64,000 bases of DNA, from NCBI GenBank assembly GCA_036267355.1, contig DATAWG010000053.1, positions 1-64,000 of the forward strand, written 5' to 3'. The DNA is from Pirellulales bacterium (GTDB lineage Bacteria > Planctomycetota > Planctomycetia > Pirellulales > DATAWG01). Positions 49,331-57,675 of the stretch are shown in pieces (position 1 is the first letter of the stretch; each line of letters opens with the position of its first letter). Under the pieces are notes generated by a model, which worked only from the letters and a program-made list of their open reading frames with translations, was not told the origin of the DNA and did not search any database. The position numbers were made by a program, and so were the translations under genes.

Positions 49331-49457
49331 GGTCTTGGCCCTGTTGCAACTTCAGATTTCGGGTGTTTGAAAACGGACTGACGAAACGGCGATTGTAACC
49401 GGCTTGGCAATCGCTCCCCAGTCCCCAATGCCACACTTCCCAGCGACGCAGCCAAGC

Positions 49458-50528
49458 ATGTCGATGGCGTCATCAACGAGCATTTACCGCCTTGAACCGT
49501 CGAGCATCGCCGATGCTGCGTCGGTCGCTGCGCTACGCCACGCGGCCGAGGTGGTGCGACGCGGCGGACTGGTCGCGTTCCCGACCGAGACCGTTTACGG
49601 ATTGGGAGCGAATGCGTTGGACCCGGCGGCGGTTGCACGCATTTTCACGGCCAAGGGCAGGCCCGCGAACAATCCGCTGATCGTGCATGTGGACCGAATC
49701 GATCGGGCCCGGCAGCTTGCCGCGCACTGGCCGGAAACCGCCGAACGACTGGCCGCCGAATTTTGGCCCGGGCCGCTGACGCTGGTGGTGCCGCGAGCAG
49801 CAATCGTGCCGGCGATCGTTACGGCCGGGGCCGCGACCGTGGCTTTGCGAATTCCCGCGCATCCGGTTGCGAGAGCATTGCTGGAGGCGGCAAATCGACC
49901 GATCGCGGCCCCAAGTGCGAATCGGAGCAATCAGGTTTCTCCGACCACGGGCGAGCATGTCATCCGCGGTTTGTGTGCGGCGACCGATAATCTTGTCGAT
50001 GTTTTGCTCGACGGCGGAGCGGCCAGCGGCGGATTGGAATCGACTGTGCTCGACCTGTCGACCGATCCGCCGCGATTGCTTCGGCCAGGATTGGTATGGC
50101 CGAGCGAAATCGAACGCGTGATCGGCCCGATCAATTGCCCGGAATTCGCGATCGCCGATTCGGCGGCGGCGTTGCCGTCTCCCGGCACCCAGCCACGGCA
50201 TTACGCGCCGCGCGCACCGATGGAATGCCATCCGTCGCCAAACCGGTCGCGGCTGGAAGACTTGACTCGGGAGGGACGCCGGACCGGCTGGCTAACGCTG
50301 AATAGCGACACGCGCGACGTGCCGGGGGGAGCGGTTGTCGTGAAAATGCCACGCGATCCCGTCGCTTATGCGGCGCGGCTTTACGCCGCTTTGCACGAAC
50401 TCGACGCCGCGGGGGTCGAGCGAATCCTCGTCGACCTGCCCCCGCCGGGGGAAGAATGGCAGGCCGTTCGCGACCGCCTCCGCCGCGGCGCGACAATCAC
50501 AATTACGAACACTAGCCCGAAGCGTTAG
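49458..50528 (+). CDS. tsaC: L-threonylcarbamoyladenylate synthase (Sua5/TsaC type)
   Basis: The 356-residue enzyme makes threonylcarbamoyl-AMP for the t6A base of tRNA. The YrdC-like domain shows VAFPTETVYGLGANA, KGRPANNPLIVHV, FWPGPLTLV, ALRIPAHPVA and APSANRSNQVSPTT. A C-terminal Sua5 domain (PSPGTQPRHYAPRAP onward) makes it the longer Sua5 form. Several in-frame starts exist (TTG 49404, ATG 49428, 49458, 49464); I picked 49458. The last residues TSPKR and the stop TAG come from a family B repeat, so the original C-terminus was probably replaced by repeat insertion. Confidence 0.9.
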   Translation: MSMASSTSIYRLEPSSIADAASVAALRHAAEVVRRGGLVAFPTETVYGLGANALDPAAVARIFTAKGRPANNPLIVHVDRIDRARQLAAHWPETAERLAAEFWPGPLTLVVPRAAIVPAIVTAGAATVALRIPAHPVARALLEAANRPIAAPSANRSNQVSPTTGEHVIRGLCAATDNLVDVLLDGGAASGGLESTVLDLSTDPPRLLRPGLVWPSEIERVIGPINCPEFAIADSAAALPSPGTQPRHYAPRAPMECHPSPNRSRLEDLTREGRRTGWLTLNSDTRDVPGGAVVVKMPRDPVAYAARLYAALHELDAAGVERILVDLPPPGEEWQAVRDRLRRGATITITNTSPKR

Positions 50529-50531
50529 CGC
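50511..50531. repeat. Family B repeat at the tsaC stop
   Basis: ACTAGCCCGAAGCGTTAGCG is a single family B arm. Its internal TAG (50526-50528) is the stop codon of the preceding gene. Confidence 0.85.
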
Positions 50532-50923
50532 GGCGGCGGAGCAAGCGGGCCTTGCATTCTGTCTTGCGTTCGAGCCTTGGAAGCGTCGAAACGATTCCGT
50601 CTGATCGCACTGCCCTCAAGTCCCTAAATCCTTGAGAAACTTCGAACCTTCCGCTAGCGGAAAATTTTCTCGCCAAGTCCGTCGTTTTGGGCTATGTTTC
50701 CAATACGGCCGGTGCAGCGATCGACGTTGCAGGGCTCACAGGGGATTGCCGCCCTTCGACGGCTGCGTTCGCGGCCACGGCGTCGTATCTCGATCGGTTT
50801 TCCATCGCGATTTTTTCGAGCAAACCGCCGTTGGCGCATGCCATTGCGGCCGGGTGTGTTCGTTGGCGCGGCGCGGCTTCGGGCGGATTTTCCAGCGTTC
50901 GTCAAACACCATGAGGTCGCTCG
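50532..50923. other. Intergenic gap or long leader
   Basis: About 390 bp before the next small gene. It has coding-like composition but no frame I can defend; no RNA family or repeat is recognised. Confidence 0.35.
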
Positions 50924-51259
50924 ATGAATTGTCATGATCTGGCCGAGGCGATCGAGCGATATCAACCCACGGCGCCGGCTCGCGATGTGGCGCGGCTTTG
51001 CCTGCTGTTGACGAATTCGATCGACAATCTCGACACCTTGCAAGACGACAGCCGACTGTCCAACGCCTGGCAAGAGATGGGCCTCCGGCTGCAAGCTGCG
51101 ACCGATCAACACGCCGCGATGACCGAGGAACTCGAGCAACTGGCCCAAACCGACATCAAAACATTCACGGCCGAGCAGATCTGGGTGCTGATCCGGGCCA
51201 TCAAAGTGCAGAGCCAGATCTTGCAACTCTATTTGGGGCGATCGCCGCTCGAGGTCTAA
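50924..51259 (+). CDS. Small alpha-helical protein, unknown
   Basis: A 111-residue, mostly helical, cytoplasmic protein (MNCHDLAEAIERYQPTA, ending VQSQILQLYLGRSPLEV). It has no signal peptide, metal motif or known domain that I recognise. Even codon usage and a normal start suggest it is real. It is followed by a GC-rich tandem repeat, and by the SNF2-type ATPase in the opposite direction. Confidence 0.6.
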   Translation: MNCHDLAEAIERYQPTAPARDVARLCLLLTNSIDNLDTLQDDSRLSNAWQEMGLRLQAATDQHAAMTEELEQLAQTDIKTFTAEQIWVLIRAIKVQSQILQLYLGRSPLEV

Positions 51260-51271
51260 CCGGGGGGCGGC

Positions 51272-51416
51272 GGCGCGGAAAGGGGCAATGGGGGGCGAAG
51301 CCCAGGGAAGGCCTGGAGGGGGCGCGGAAAGTGGCAACGGGGGGGCGAAGCCCAGGGAAGGCCTGGAGGGCGGGTTGCAGTGGACGACGCGGGGTGGGCC
51401 TTCCCTGGGCTTGGGT
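51272..51416. repeat. 49-bp tandem duplication with CCCAGGGAAGGCC core
   Basis: Two units starting GGCGCGGAAAG at 51272 and 51321 are 49 bp apart and nearly identical, each holding GCGAAGCCCAGGGAAGGCC. An inverted arm GGCCTTCCCTGGGC (51398-51412) follows, so the structure can fold back. Confidence 0.85.
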
Positions 51417-51447
51417 TGCGTTCTTTCTGATCTCTCTGACCCCTGAT

Positions 51448-53292
51448 TCACGCGGCCATGCGGATGGGGCCGTGGGGCGAACGCAGTTTGAACAGGCCGA
51501 AGATTTCTTGCTGCGTGAGACCGAGATGCGCTTGCGGCATCGCGTCGGAAAAAATCGTGTCGAACAGGGCGCGCTTCTCTTCCAGGATCTCGTGGATTCG
51601 CTGCTCGATCGTGTCGAGCATGAGGAATCGCGACACGGTAACGGGCCCGGCCGCCCCGATGCGGTGGGCACGGTTGATCGCCTGGTCTTCGACGGCCGGG
51701 TTCCACCAGCGATCGAAGAGAAACACATATTCGGCGAACTGCAAGTTCAGCCCGACGCCGCCGGCGCCGTAGCTCATCAACAGCACTCGCCGTCGCGGGT
51801 CGTCGCGGAATTGGTTGATGATGGCATCGCGCTTTTTGGACGGGATCTGGCCGTGGTATTCGAGCGTTCCGAATCGCCGCAACTGCCGGCTGAGCGCCGA
51901 AAGCGTTCCCACCCACTGGCTGAATACAATCGCTTTCTTGCCGCTGGTGGCGATTTCTTCCAAGTCGGCATCGAGGCGTTCTAGTTTGGCGCTTTCGGAG
52001 GTGGCCGGGTCGAAATTGCAGATTTGCTTGAGCCGCACGATCAGTTCGAACACATGCTGGATCGTCGCCGAGCGCCCCATTTCCGCGAGCCGCAGCACGC
52101 CCTCGTCTTCCGCTAACTGGTAGGAGTAGCGTTGCTCGGGGGTCAGTTCCAAATCGGCGTCGCGAAAAAGCTTCGGCGGCAGATCGGCAAGCACTTTGTC
52201 TTTCGTGCGCCGCAAAACGAAATCGCTTGCCGCCCGGCCCATGCTTCGCGGTTTCATATCGGAAGAAAGATGTCCCGGGGCGACGAATTCGAAAATCCCG
52301 ACTAAATCTTCAGGGCTGTTTTCGACCGGCGTGCCGGTCAGGGCCCAACTTCGGGTGCGTGAAATCGACCGCACCACCTGGCTTGTGGCCCCATTTCGAT
52401 TTTTGATCCGCTGCGATTCGTCGAGCACTACCAAGTCGAAACGCATTGCCGGATCGGCAATCATCCGCCGATCGCGGTTCAAAAGTTCGTAGTTGGCAAT
52501 CTTCACCGGCACATCGGGCAACTGCCATTGCCATTGTCGCTTGGCCTGGTCGCCTTCGATGGCCGTCAGCGGCACTTCCGGCGCCCACAGCGCAAATTCG
52601 CGCTGCCAGTTGGTCACCAGCGGCTTGGGGCACACGAGCAGCACGCGCTCGATCTGCCGCGAATGCAGCAGCAGGCGGATTGCAGTGATGGCCTGCATCG
52701 TCTTGCCGAGCCCCATTTCGTCGGCCAAGACGGCCGCGATTCGCGGGTAGAGGAATGCCACACCCTCGAATTGATAGGGGAACGGCACAAACGGAAACTC
52801 GAGCGAACTGCCCGCGAGCTGCGTTTCCAGCGGTGGCTGCAACACATAAAACAGCCGATCCTCTAGCTTGACCACGTCGCGCGGGGGCTTGATGCGGGTG
52901 ACGGTTTTTTTCGCATCGGTTGCGGGCGATGGCGCCGTTTGCGCGATTGCCGTCGCCGCTTTAATTTCGTCCGATTCCGATTTGGCGATCAGCCCATCGA
53001 CGGCAATGTTTCCTGGTGTGGCCTCGGATTCCTTCTCGACTGCTCTATCGAACCGAAAACTGGCGACTTTCGCAAACGTGCGCGCAATTGGAACCGACAT
53101 AAGTTCCACTTGCCCCGCCGCGACGCACATCCCGATCGACTCGGGCGATAAGCCCGAAATCAGCTCGGTAAGAGATCGCGAGGCAATTGCCAGCGTTGTT
53201 GCCGGAAGCGCAACAGAAACTACTTCGACATTTCCCGAGGACTGCCAACTCCGTTCGATGGCTGCTCCGGCGGCTTGGTCGCGATCCGGCAT
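51448..53292 (-). CDS. SNF2-family DNA translocase / helicase-like ATPase
   Basis: The ATG at 53292 is preceded by GGAGGG at eight bases, giving 614 residues; a longer frame upstream runs through tandem repeats. The N-terminal 190 residues are not recognised. The SNF2 motor follows: ADEMGLGKTMQAI (Walker A), VLLVCPKPLVTNW, VLDESQRIKN (motif II), ALTGTPVENS, then the second lobe KAIVFSQWVGTL, LLMSYGAGGVGLNLQ, and RAHRIGAAG where RAHRIGQ is usual. Bacterial SNF2 proteins of this kind move on DNA and are linked to transcription or repair. No nuclease or methylase neighbour is seen, so a defence role is not supported. Confidence 0.85.
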   Translation of the reverse strand: MPDRDQAAGAAIERSWQSSGNVEVVSVALPATTLAIASRSLTELISGLSPESIGMCVAAGQVELMSVPIARTFAKVASFRFDRAVEKESEATPGNIAVDGLIAKSESDEIKAATAIAQTAPSPATDAKKTVTRIKPPRDVVKLEDRLFYVLQPPLETQLAGSSLEFPFVPFPYQFEGVAFLYPRIAAVLADEMGLGKTMQAITAIRLLLHSRQIERVLLVCPKPLVTNWQREFALWAPEVPLTAIEGDQAKRQWQWQLPDVPVKIANYELLNRDRRMIADPAMRFDLVVLDESQRIKNRNGATSQVVRSISRTRSWALTGTPVENSPEDLVGIFEFVAPGHLSSDMKPRSMGRAASDFVLRRTKDKVLADLPPKLFRDADLELTPEQRYSYQLAEDEGVLRLAEMGRSATIQHVFELIVRLKQICNFDPATSESAKLERLDADLEEIATSGKKAIVFSQWVGTLSALSRQLRRFGTLEYHGQIPSKKRDAIINQFRDDPRRRVLLMSYGAGGVGLNLQFAEYVFLFDRWWNPAVEDQAINRAHRIGAAGPVTVSRFLMLDTIEQRIHEILEEKRALFDTIFSDAMPQAHLGLTQQEIFGLFKLRSPHGPIRMAA

Positions 53293-53308
53293 TTCCAGTT
53301 CCCTCCGT

Positions 53309-53531
53309 GTGCCAGTAGCAATCGTGTGCCACTGGCCAGCGCAGTCGGCCAGTGGCGGGGCTAGTTGATGTTGATTCGCACGTTTGATCCGGCCGGCTGC
53401 ACGAATTTGGGTGCCGGGCTTAACTCGCACACACACTGGCAGACGGTGCTTGCCAGTGGCACACACACTGGCAGACGATGCTTGCCAGTGGCACACACGC
53501 CGGCGACCGTGCTTGCCAGTGGCACACTCCT
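53309..53531. repeat. 32-bp tandem array of TGCCAGTGGCACAC units
   Basis: Three units of about 32 bp (53430-53530) repeat ACACACTGGCAGACGGTGCT-like sequence, each with a CACTGGCA...TGCCAGTG palindrome. Further inverted copies lie at 53309-53360. The array sits between the SNF2 gene's start and the convergently placed end of the upstream unknown gene. Confidence 0.85.
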
Positions 53532-53544
53532 CGCTCACGCTTTT

Positions 53545-54183
53545 CTACCGGCCGACGCGTTGGGCTTCTTCGATGGCTTCCCGGATGCGGTCGAATGGCT
53601 CCGCAAGGTCGAACGATTCGCTAAGCTCGGCCAGCCGCTCCTGGATCATCGCTCGATCGGAATCGCGATCCGGCGAAACCGACAAGCGGTTTCGGCCAAA
53701 CATAAACAGTGGGAACGGCGCGCCACCGGCAGCCATCGACGGCTCGTGCGCCGCGTCGATGCGATAATCCGCGGCGTTCGTGTCCGCCGATCGTGGTGAG
53801 CTTAAATCGGAATTGTGCCGATCGTCCGGCTGATTCTGTTCGGCCGGCGAATTATTCGGGAGCAACACAAGCGCCAACGGAACGTCGACCATCGTGCGCA
53901 CCGCTAAGGCTGGCGGCCGATCGGTAAAAATCACCAGCGGCGCCAGCGAGGATTTGCTCACCAGCGCATGCCCGATCTGTTCGCCGTAGAGATACGGTTC
54001 CAGCGTCGGCCCGTAAAGAATTTGCTGAGCACGGTTCGGTTTTAGGGGCGCGGTGCAATGAAATTCAAGCGGGCGTCCGGTAGTGTTCAGAACGAGGTAG
54101 CCTCCCATTAATCCATGTTGGCTGTGATCCAGCACGGTCAAAAATCCGACGGCAGTAGGCGATTTCCGCTGGCCGGTTGCCAT
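53545..54183 (-). CDS. Conserved planctomycete-type protein, unknown
   Basis: The 212-residue product starts with a compact beta-rich half (GFLTVLDHSQHGLMGGYLVL, GRPLEFHCTAPLKP, ILYGPTLEPYLYGEQIG), then a polar linker. The C-terminal helical part has RDRAMIQERLAEL and a FDLAEPFDRIREAIEEAQ end. No signal, membrane segment or catalytic motif is seen. It lies on the same strand as the SNF2 gene, upstream of it, but a tandem array lies between. Function unknown. Confidence 0.65.
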   Translation of the reverse strand: MATGQRKSPTAVGFLTVLDHSQHGLMGGYLVLNTTGRPLEFHCTAPLKPNRAQQILYGPTLEPYLYGEQIGHALVSKSSLAPLVIFTDRPPALAVRTMVDVPLALVLLPNNSPAEQNQPDDRHNSDLSSPRSADTNAADYRIDAAHEPSMAAGGAPFPLFMFGRNRLSVSPDRDSDRAMIQERLAELSESFDLAEPFDRIREAIEEAQRVGR

Positions 54184-54584
54184 CCACGGGTTCCTCTGGG
54201 GTGCGATTTCAAGAATTGCTGTGGAACGGACACTCGTGCGAAGAATGCGATTGCGCGGATTCTGAGGGTGTGGATCGCTCGGGCCGCTCGCCGGTCTAAT
54301 CGCCGTCCGACCGCTTTGAAGGGGTGGGGCGTGTCGGCTGGCATGGCTGTGCGCTGCGACTCACAAAACAGCCATCGGGCGCGGCGGCAAAGCGACTTTA
54401 GAGGCAGGCCGACGCCGTGGCAAAGACGATCGCGGCGGGGCGGTTTGGAAAAGCCCGACCGACAATTCGGCCTTGCTATCGTCGTTAAGGTTTGACATTC
54501 CCGATGCCCGAAGAACCGCTTGCGAAGTAATAGCATTCCCTGCAGGCTTCGATTACACTAGGGAATCGGCGGTCGTTTCTACGA
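54184..54584. other. Intergenic gap between divergent genes
   Basis: About 400 bp without a supportable gene or repeat. Promoters of both flanking genes are expected here; none is clear. Confidence 0.35.
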
Positions 54585-55082
54585 ATGGATGCATCCAGAC
54601 AGAAAGCGAGATCGGCGAAAATGGCGCACGACTCTCATGCCTCGCCTTTGTTCACGCAAGTTGACATCAGTCCGGCATCGCAACCCGCAATGGCGGCCCT
54701 GTGCGCCGCTGATGAGCAGACGCGGCTGTTGCGCGATCTTGTGGCCTCGCAAGACCGGCAGAATGAGTTGCTCGAGGAGCTGGTTTCGCAGCTCAGCGCG
54801 GCGCAGCGGCAGCGGAACACCGAACTGGGTCAATGGAAGCAAGCCAATCCCCGGCTGGCGCGGAGTTGCCGGCTGGCGGCCGATGCGTTGAGCAAAGTGC
54901 AGACGCAGTTTCTCGAATCGCTGACGGCCGAGGTCAATGAGAATGCCGAAGAATTGCTCGACGGCGAATTTCTGTTGAATGAATTCGTCGATCGTTTCGG
55001 CCCGCGGCTGGCCCACTTGAATGGCGTGATTCAAGTCTTGGCGCAGCTTAGCAGCGCACCAAATCCGGCCAATAATTCGTAA
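54585..55082 (+). CDS. Small coiled-coil-like protein, unknown
   Basis: A 165-residue product (or 153 if ATG 54621 is used) with long amphipathic helices (RLLRDLVASQDRQNELLEEL, FLESLTAEVNENAEELLDGE) and no signal or membrane segment. It is probably a soluble helical oligomer. No known family is recognised. A family A palindrome follows its stop by 32 bp. Confidence 0.65.
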   Translation: MDASRQKARSAKMAHDSHASPLFTQVDISPASQPAMAALCAADEQTRLLRDLVASQDRQNELLEELVSQLSAAQRQRNTELGQWKQANPRLARSCRLAADALSKVQTQFLESLTAEVNENAEELLDGEFLLNEFVDRFGPRLAHLNGVIQVLAQLSSAPNPANNS

Positions 55083-55114
55083 GCGGCTGGCGGGTACGCC
55101 GAAAAATCTTCGAG

Positions 55115-55177
55115 GCGCGAAACCGCAAGCGCGCTTCGATTGCCGCTCGGCTTGCCAGCGCGCTTGCGGTTTCGCGC
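55115..55177. repeat. Palindromic repeat family A, copy 3
   Basis: Arms at 55115-55134 and 55158-55177 are 20 bp, perfect, with a 23-nt loop, and share GCGAAACCGCAAGCG with copies 1 and 2. It sits between two convergent genes, where a two-way terminator would be useful. Confidence 0.9.
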
Positions 55178-55205
55178 ATTCGCCAGCTACCGAACTGAAA
55201 TCTCG

Positions 55206-55697
55206 CTACCGCTCCGGCGCCGATTCCTGGGCGACAAGTTCCAGGTTCGCCTGATAAAACTGCACGGCCTCGGTCGGATTGAGATTCTGGATCGAACGGC
55301 CTTCGGTCCACCAGCGGCGGCGGTCGTAGTTGAACACGGCCGTGGCGGCGCGCAGGTTGGCAACATTCTCGTTGTCTTCCATACCGCCCCCCTCGATCGC
55401 TTCGAAGCCGATCGTCACGGCGACAAACGCCGAAAGCTGGCCGCTGCGACGATCACGGGCGTAGGTCACGTCATCTTCGAAATTGCAATCGGCCCAACGC
55501 AGCCCGCGCGGCTTTCCGCATGCCGCGGCCCGTTGAATGAATCGGGCTTCGAGATATTCTCGCTGGCGATGAAACTCGCGCCGCGCCCGCGCCAACTGCC
55601 GCTCGCGGTGCGCTGCCCGCAACGGCCGCCATACCGCAATTGCCACAAACGCGCAGGCCAATAGGCCTACGGCCGAGATCCACAAGATTGCATCCAT
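55206..55697 (-). CDS. Single-pass membrane protein, unknown
   Basis: The 163-residue protein starts with one membrane helix (ILWISAVGLLACAFVAIAVW) and a basic helical stretch (RERQLARARREFHRQREYLEA). A small C-terminal domain follows with a conserved-looking GLRWADCNFEDDVTYARDR and a FNYDRRRWWTEGR segment. It is probably anchored with its C-terminus in the cytoplasm by the positive-inside rule. No known family is recognised. It follows the transporter gene on the same strand by 165 bp. Confidence 0.68.
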   Translation of the reverse strand: MDAILWISAVGLLACAFVAIAVWRPLRAAHRERQLARARREFHRQREYLEARFIQRAAACGKPRGLRWADCNFEDDVTYARDRRSGQLSAFVAVTIGFEAIEGGGMEDNENVANLRAATAVFNYDRRRWWTEGRSIQNLNPTEAVQFYQANLELVAQESAPER

Positions 55698-55862
55698 GAA
55701 ACCACCAGCGCCTCGTCGCCGTCGCCCAGTGAGAACGCACTAATTGTAGTGCCCGGACGTGGGAAATGGCAAGCAACGGGCTTTCGGATTCTCAGCGGCA
55801 TGCATCTTGCGACCCGGGCGAGTGGACGCCTGCTCGCGCGGGGGCGAATTCAGGGGCTCATT

Positions 55863-57194
55863 TCAGTAGCGGACGAACTCGAGCCACGCAATGCCCAGCG
55901 CCAGGGTGAGCACTGTGGTCGGCAGCCCGACTTTGCAATATTCCCAGAAAGAGATGTGTAGCCCCTCGCGTCGAGCGCTTTCGACGACGATCAGATTCGC
56001 CACCGAACCGAGCACTGTCAGATTGCCGGCAAATGTGCTCGACATCGCCAGGGCCAGCCACGCCGTCTCCCGGCCGGCTTCCGGAACGGCCTTCATCATC
56101 GGCTGCATCAGAAGCACCGCGGGCACGTTGCTCACCAGATTCGACAATCCGGCCGACACAAGACTCAACAAATCCACCGGCCGGCGGAGCAGCCAACTCC
56201 AGCCGTCGATCCCCCAACTTGCCACGACATGCACCTGAAAGGCATGAACGACGATAAACAACCCGGTGAACATGACCAGCAATCCCCAATCGATCTTCCG
56301 GTATACCTGTTCCGGTTCGATCCGGCCGAAGAGCATCACGGCCGCGGCCCCGAGCGCGACCATCTCCAGCGGCAAACCGGTAAAGAAGAGCACGACCGCC
56401 GCCAGCGTTACCACGACGCTCTTCCGTTGCAGCCAGCGGCGCTCGCGCTGGTCGGTGGGCGAATCCGGGTCGAGTTCGTCGTCGGCAAGGAGTTCCGCCG
56501 CCGGGCCCTTGCCGGCGACCGCACCGTTCTCCGGCGGGCCTTGGACCGCCGGCCGCATCCCCGCCCGCAAGCTCCGCCGATAGACCACCGCGATCACGAG
56601 AAAATCCAACACCAAACCGATCAAGGCGACCGGCAGCAATCGCTCCGTGAAGCGCAGATACGAAATTCCAGAGTGCGAACCGATGAAAATGTTTTGCGGA
56701 TTCCCCGTGATCGTGCCGGTCGAGCCGATATTCGCCGCGGTGGCCAGTGCCACCAGATGCGGCACTGGGTCGAATCGCAGCCGCCGCGCGAGATGCAGCA
56801 CCAGCGGCGTCAGCGTGAGGCAAACGATGTCGTTAATCAAAAACGCCGACAGGACGCCCGTGAGCAGCACCGTCGCGGCCAACAGCCCCATTGGCGTGCT
56901 GATGTGCCCCAGCGCGGTCGCCGCGAGCCGCTGAAAAAAGCCAGAAAGCCGCAAGGACCCGATGACGATCATCATGCCAAACAGCAGCGCCAGCGTTTTG
57001 TAGTCGATCGAATCGGTGGCCACCGCCTGAGAAAGCGAAAGCATGCCGGTAATCAGCATCAAGATCGCGCCCACCAGCGCGATCCCCGCTCGATCCAGCC
57101 GCAGCCCGGGCACTTTGCCGATCGCCAAGCCGATGTACGTCAGCGCGAAGAGGGCGGTGGTGATATAGGGAGCGGCGCCGTGGTTGAACATCAA
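55863..57194 (-). CDS. SLC13/ArsB-type ion transporter
   Basis: The 443-residue protein has about eleven membrane helices in two halves joined by a hydrophilic loop (about 215-260, NGAVAGKGPAAELLADDELD). Each half has a family loop: INDIVCLTLTPLVL with GSTGTITGNPQNIFIGS in the first, SNVPAVLLM and AGNLTVLGSVANLIV in the second. This repeated layout is that of the ion transporter superfamily (SLC13, ArsB, CitMHS). It carries an anion such as a dicarboxylate, sulfate or arsenite, or acts as a Na+/H+ antiporter; sequence alone does not decide. It is divergent from the formate dehydrogenase operon; formate is not its usual substrate. Confidence 0.85.
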   Translation of the reverse strand: MMFNHGAAPYITTALFALTYIGLAIGKVPGLRLDRAGIALVGAILMLITGMLSLSQAVATDSIDYKTLALLFGMMIVIGSLRLSGFFQRLAATALGHISTPMGLLAATVLLTGVLSAFLINDIVCLTLTPLVLHLARRLRFDPVPHLVALATAANIGSTGTITGNPQNIFIGSHSGISYLRFTERLLPVALIGLVLDFLVIAVVYRRSLRAGMRPAVQGPPENGAVAGKGPAAELLADDELDPDSPTDQRERRWLQRKSVVVTLAAVVLFFTGLPLEMVALGAAAVMLFGRIEPEQVYRKIDWGLLVMFTGLFIVVHAFQVHVVASWGIDGWSWLLRRPVDLLSLVSAGLSNLVSNVPAVLLMQPMMKAVPEAGRETAWLALAMSSTFAGNLTVLGSVANLIVVESARREGLHISFWEYCKVGLPTTVLTLALGIAWLEFVRY

Positions 57195-57390
57195 TCCCTC
57201 GTATCAGGTTCGGCAGGCGCGCAAAGGTTGTTCCGCGGCATGTGGATCCCGGTGCATGCAACGCCAGAATGGGTCGGCGCCCGCCAGTTTCCGGCAGCGC
57301 GGCCGGTGCCGGCCCGGACGATCGGCTAATCCTCGTCGCTTCACTCGCGGGGACGTCAATGGCACCTGATTTGCTCTCCCGTTCGCTTGC

Positions 57391-57675
57391 ATGAAAACGA
57401 TTTCGGGTTATATCACGATCGTGCAGGAAGATCGCTTTCGACTGGCAGCCGACGACGGGCGAGGGTTGTTGCTCACGCTGAAGCATAACGCCGACGTGGA
57501 CGACGACGATTTGCAACGGCTTTGCGCATCGCATCGTCGAGTACATGTCTTATACGATGGCGAGCCTGACTACGAGAACGGCCTCGCGCGATCGGTGCGG
57601 CCTGTGCCGCCGGACGCCGATGCGCCTTCGGCCGACTCTGCCCGATCGCCTCATCTCTTATCCGCGAGACAATGA
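57391..57675 (+). CDS. Small protein at the head of the formate dehydrogenase operon
   Basis: The 94-residue product begins with a small beta-rich domain (MKTISGYITIVQEDRFRLAADDGRGLLLTL) and has an acidic middle. No known family is recognised. Its stop overlaps the next start in an ATGA arrangement (57672-57675), so translation is coupled to the dehydrogenase subunit. That suggests a role in assembly or regulation of the enzyme, but this is inferred from position only. Confidence 0.7.
   Translation: MKTISGYITIVQEDRFRLAADDGRGLLLTLKHNADVDDDDLQRLCASHRRVHVLYDGEPDYENGLARSVRPVPPDADAPSADSARSPHLLSARQ

Noticed and set aside
53293-53538. Longer N-terminus for the SNF2 ATPase
   Set aside because: The extension is translated tandem repeat (CHWQA/CATGKH units), and a strong GGAGGG site marks the start at 53292.
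51448-54183. Defence island around the SNF2 ATPase
   Set aside because: No nuclease, methylase or phospholipase D-like partner is adjacent; neighbours are small unknown proteins.
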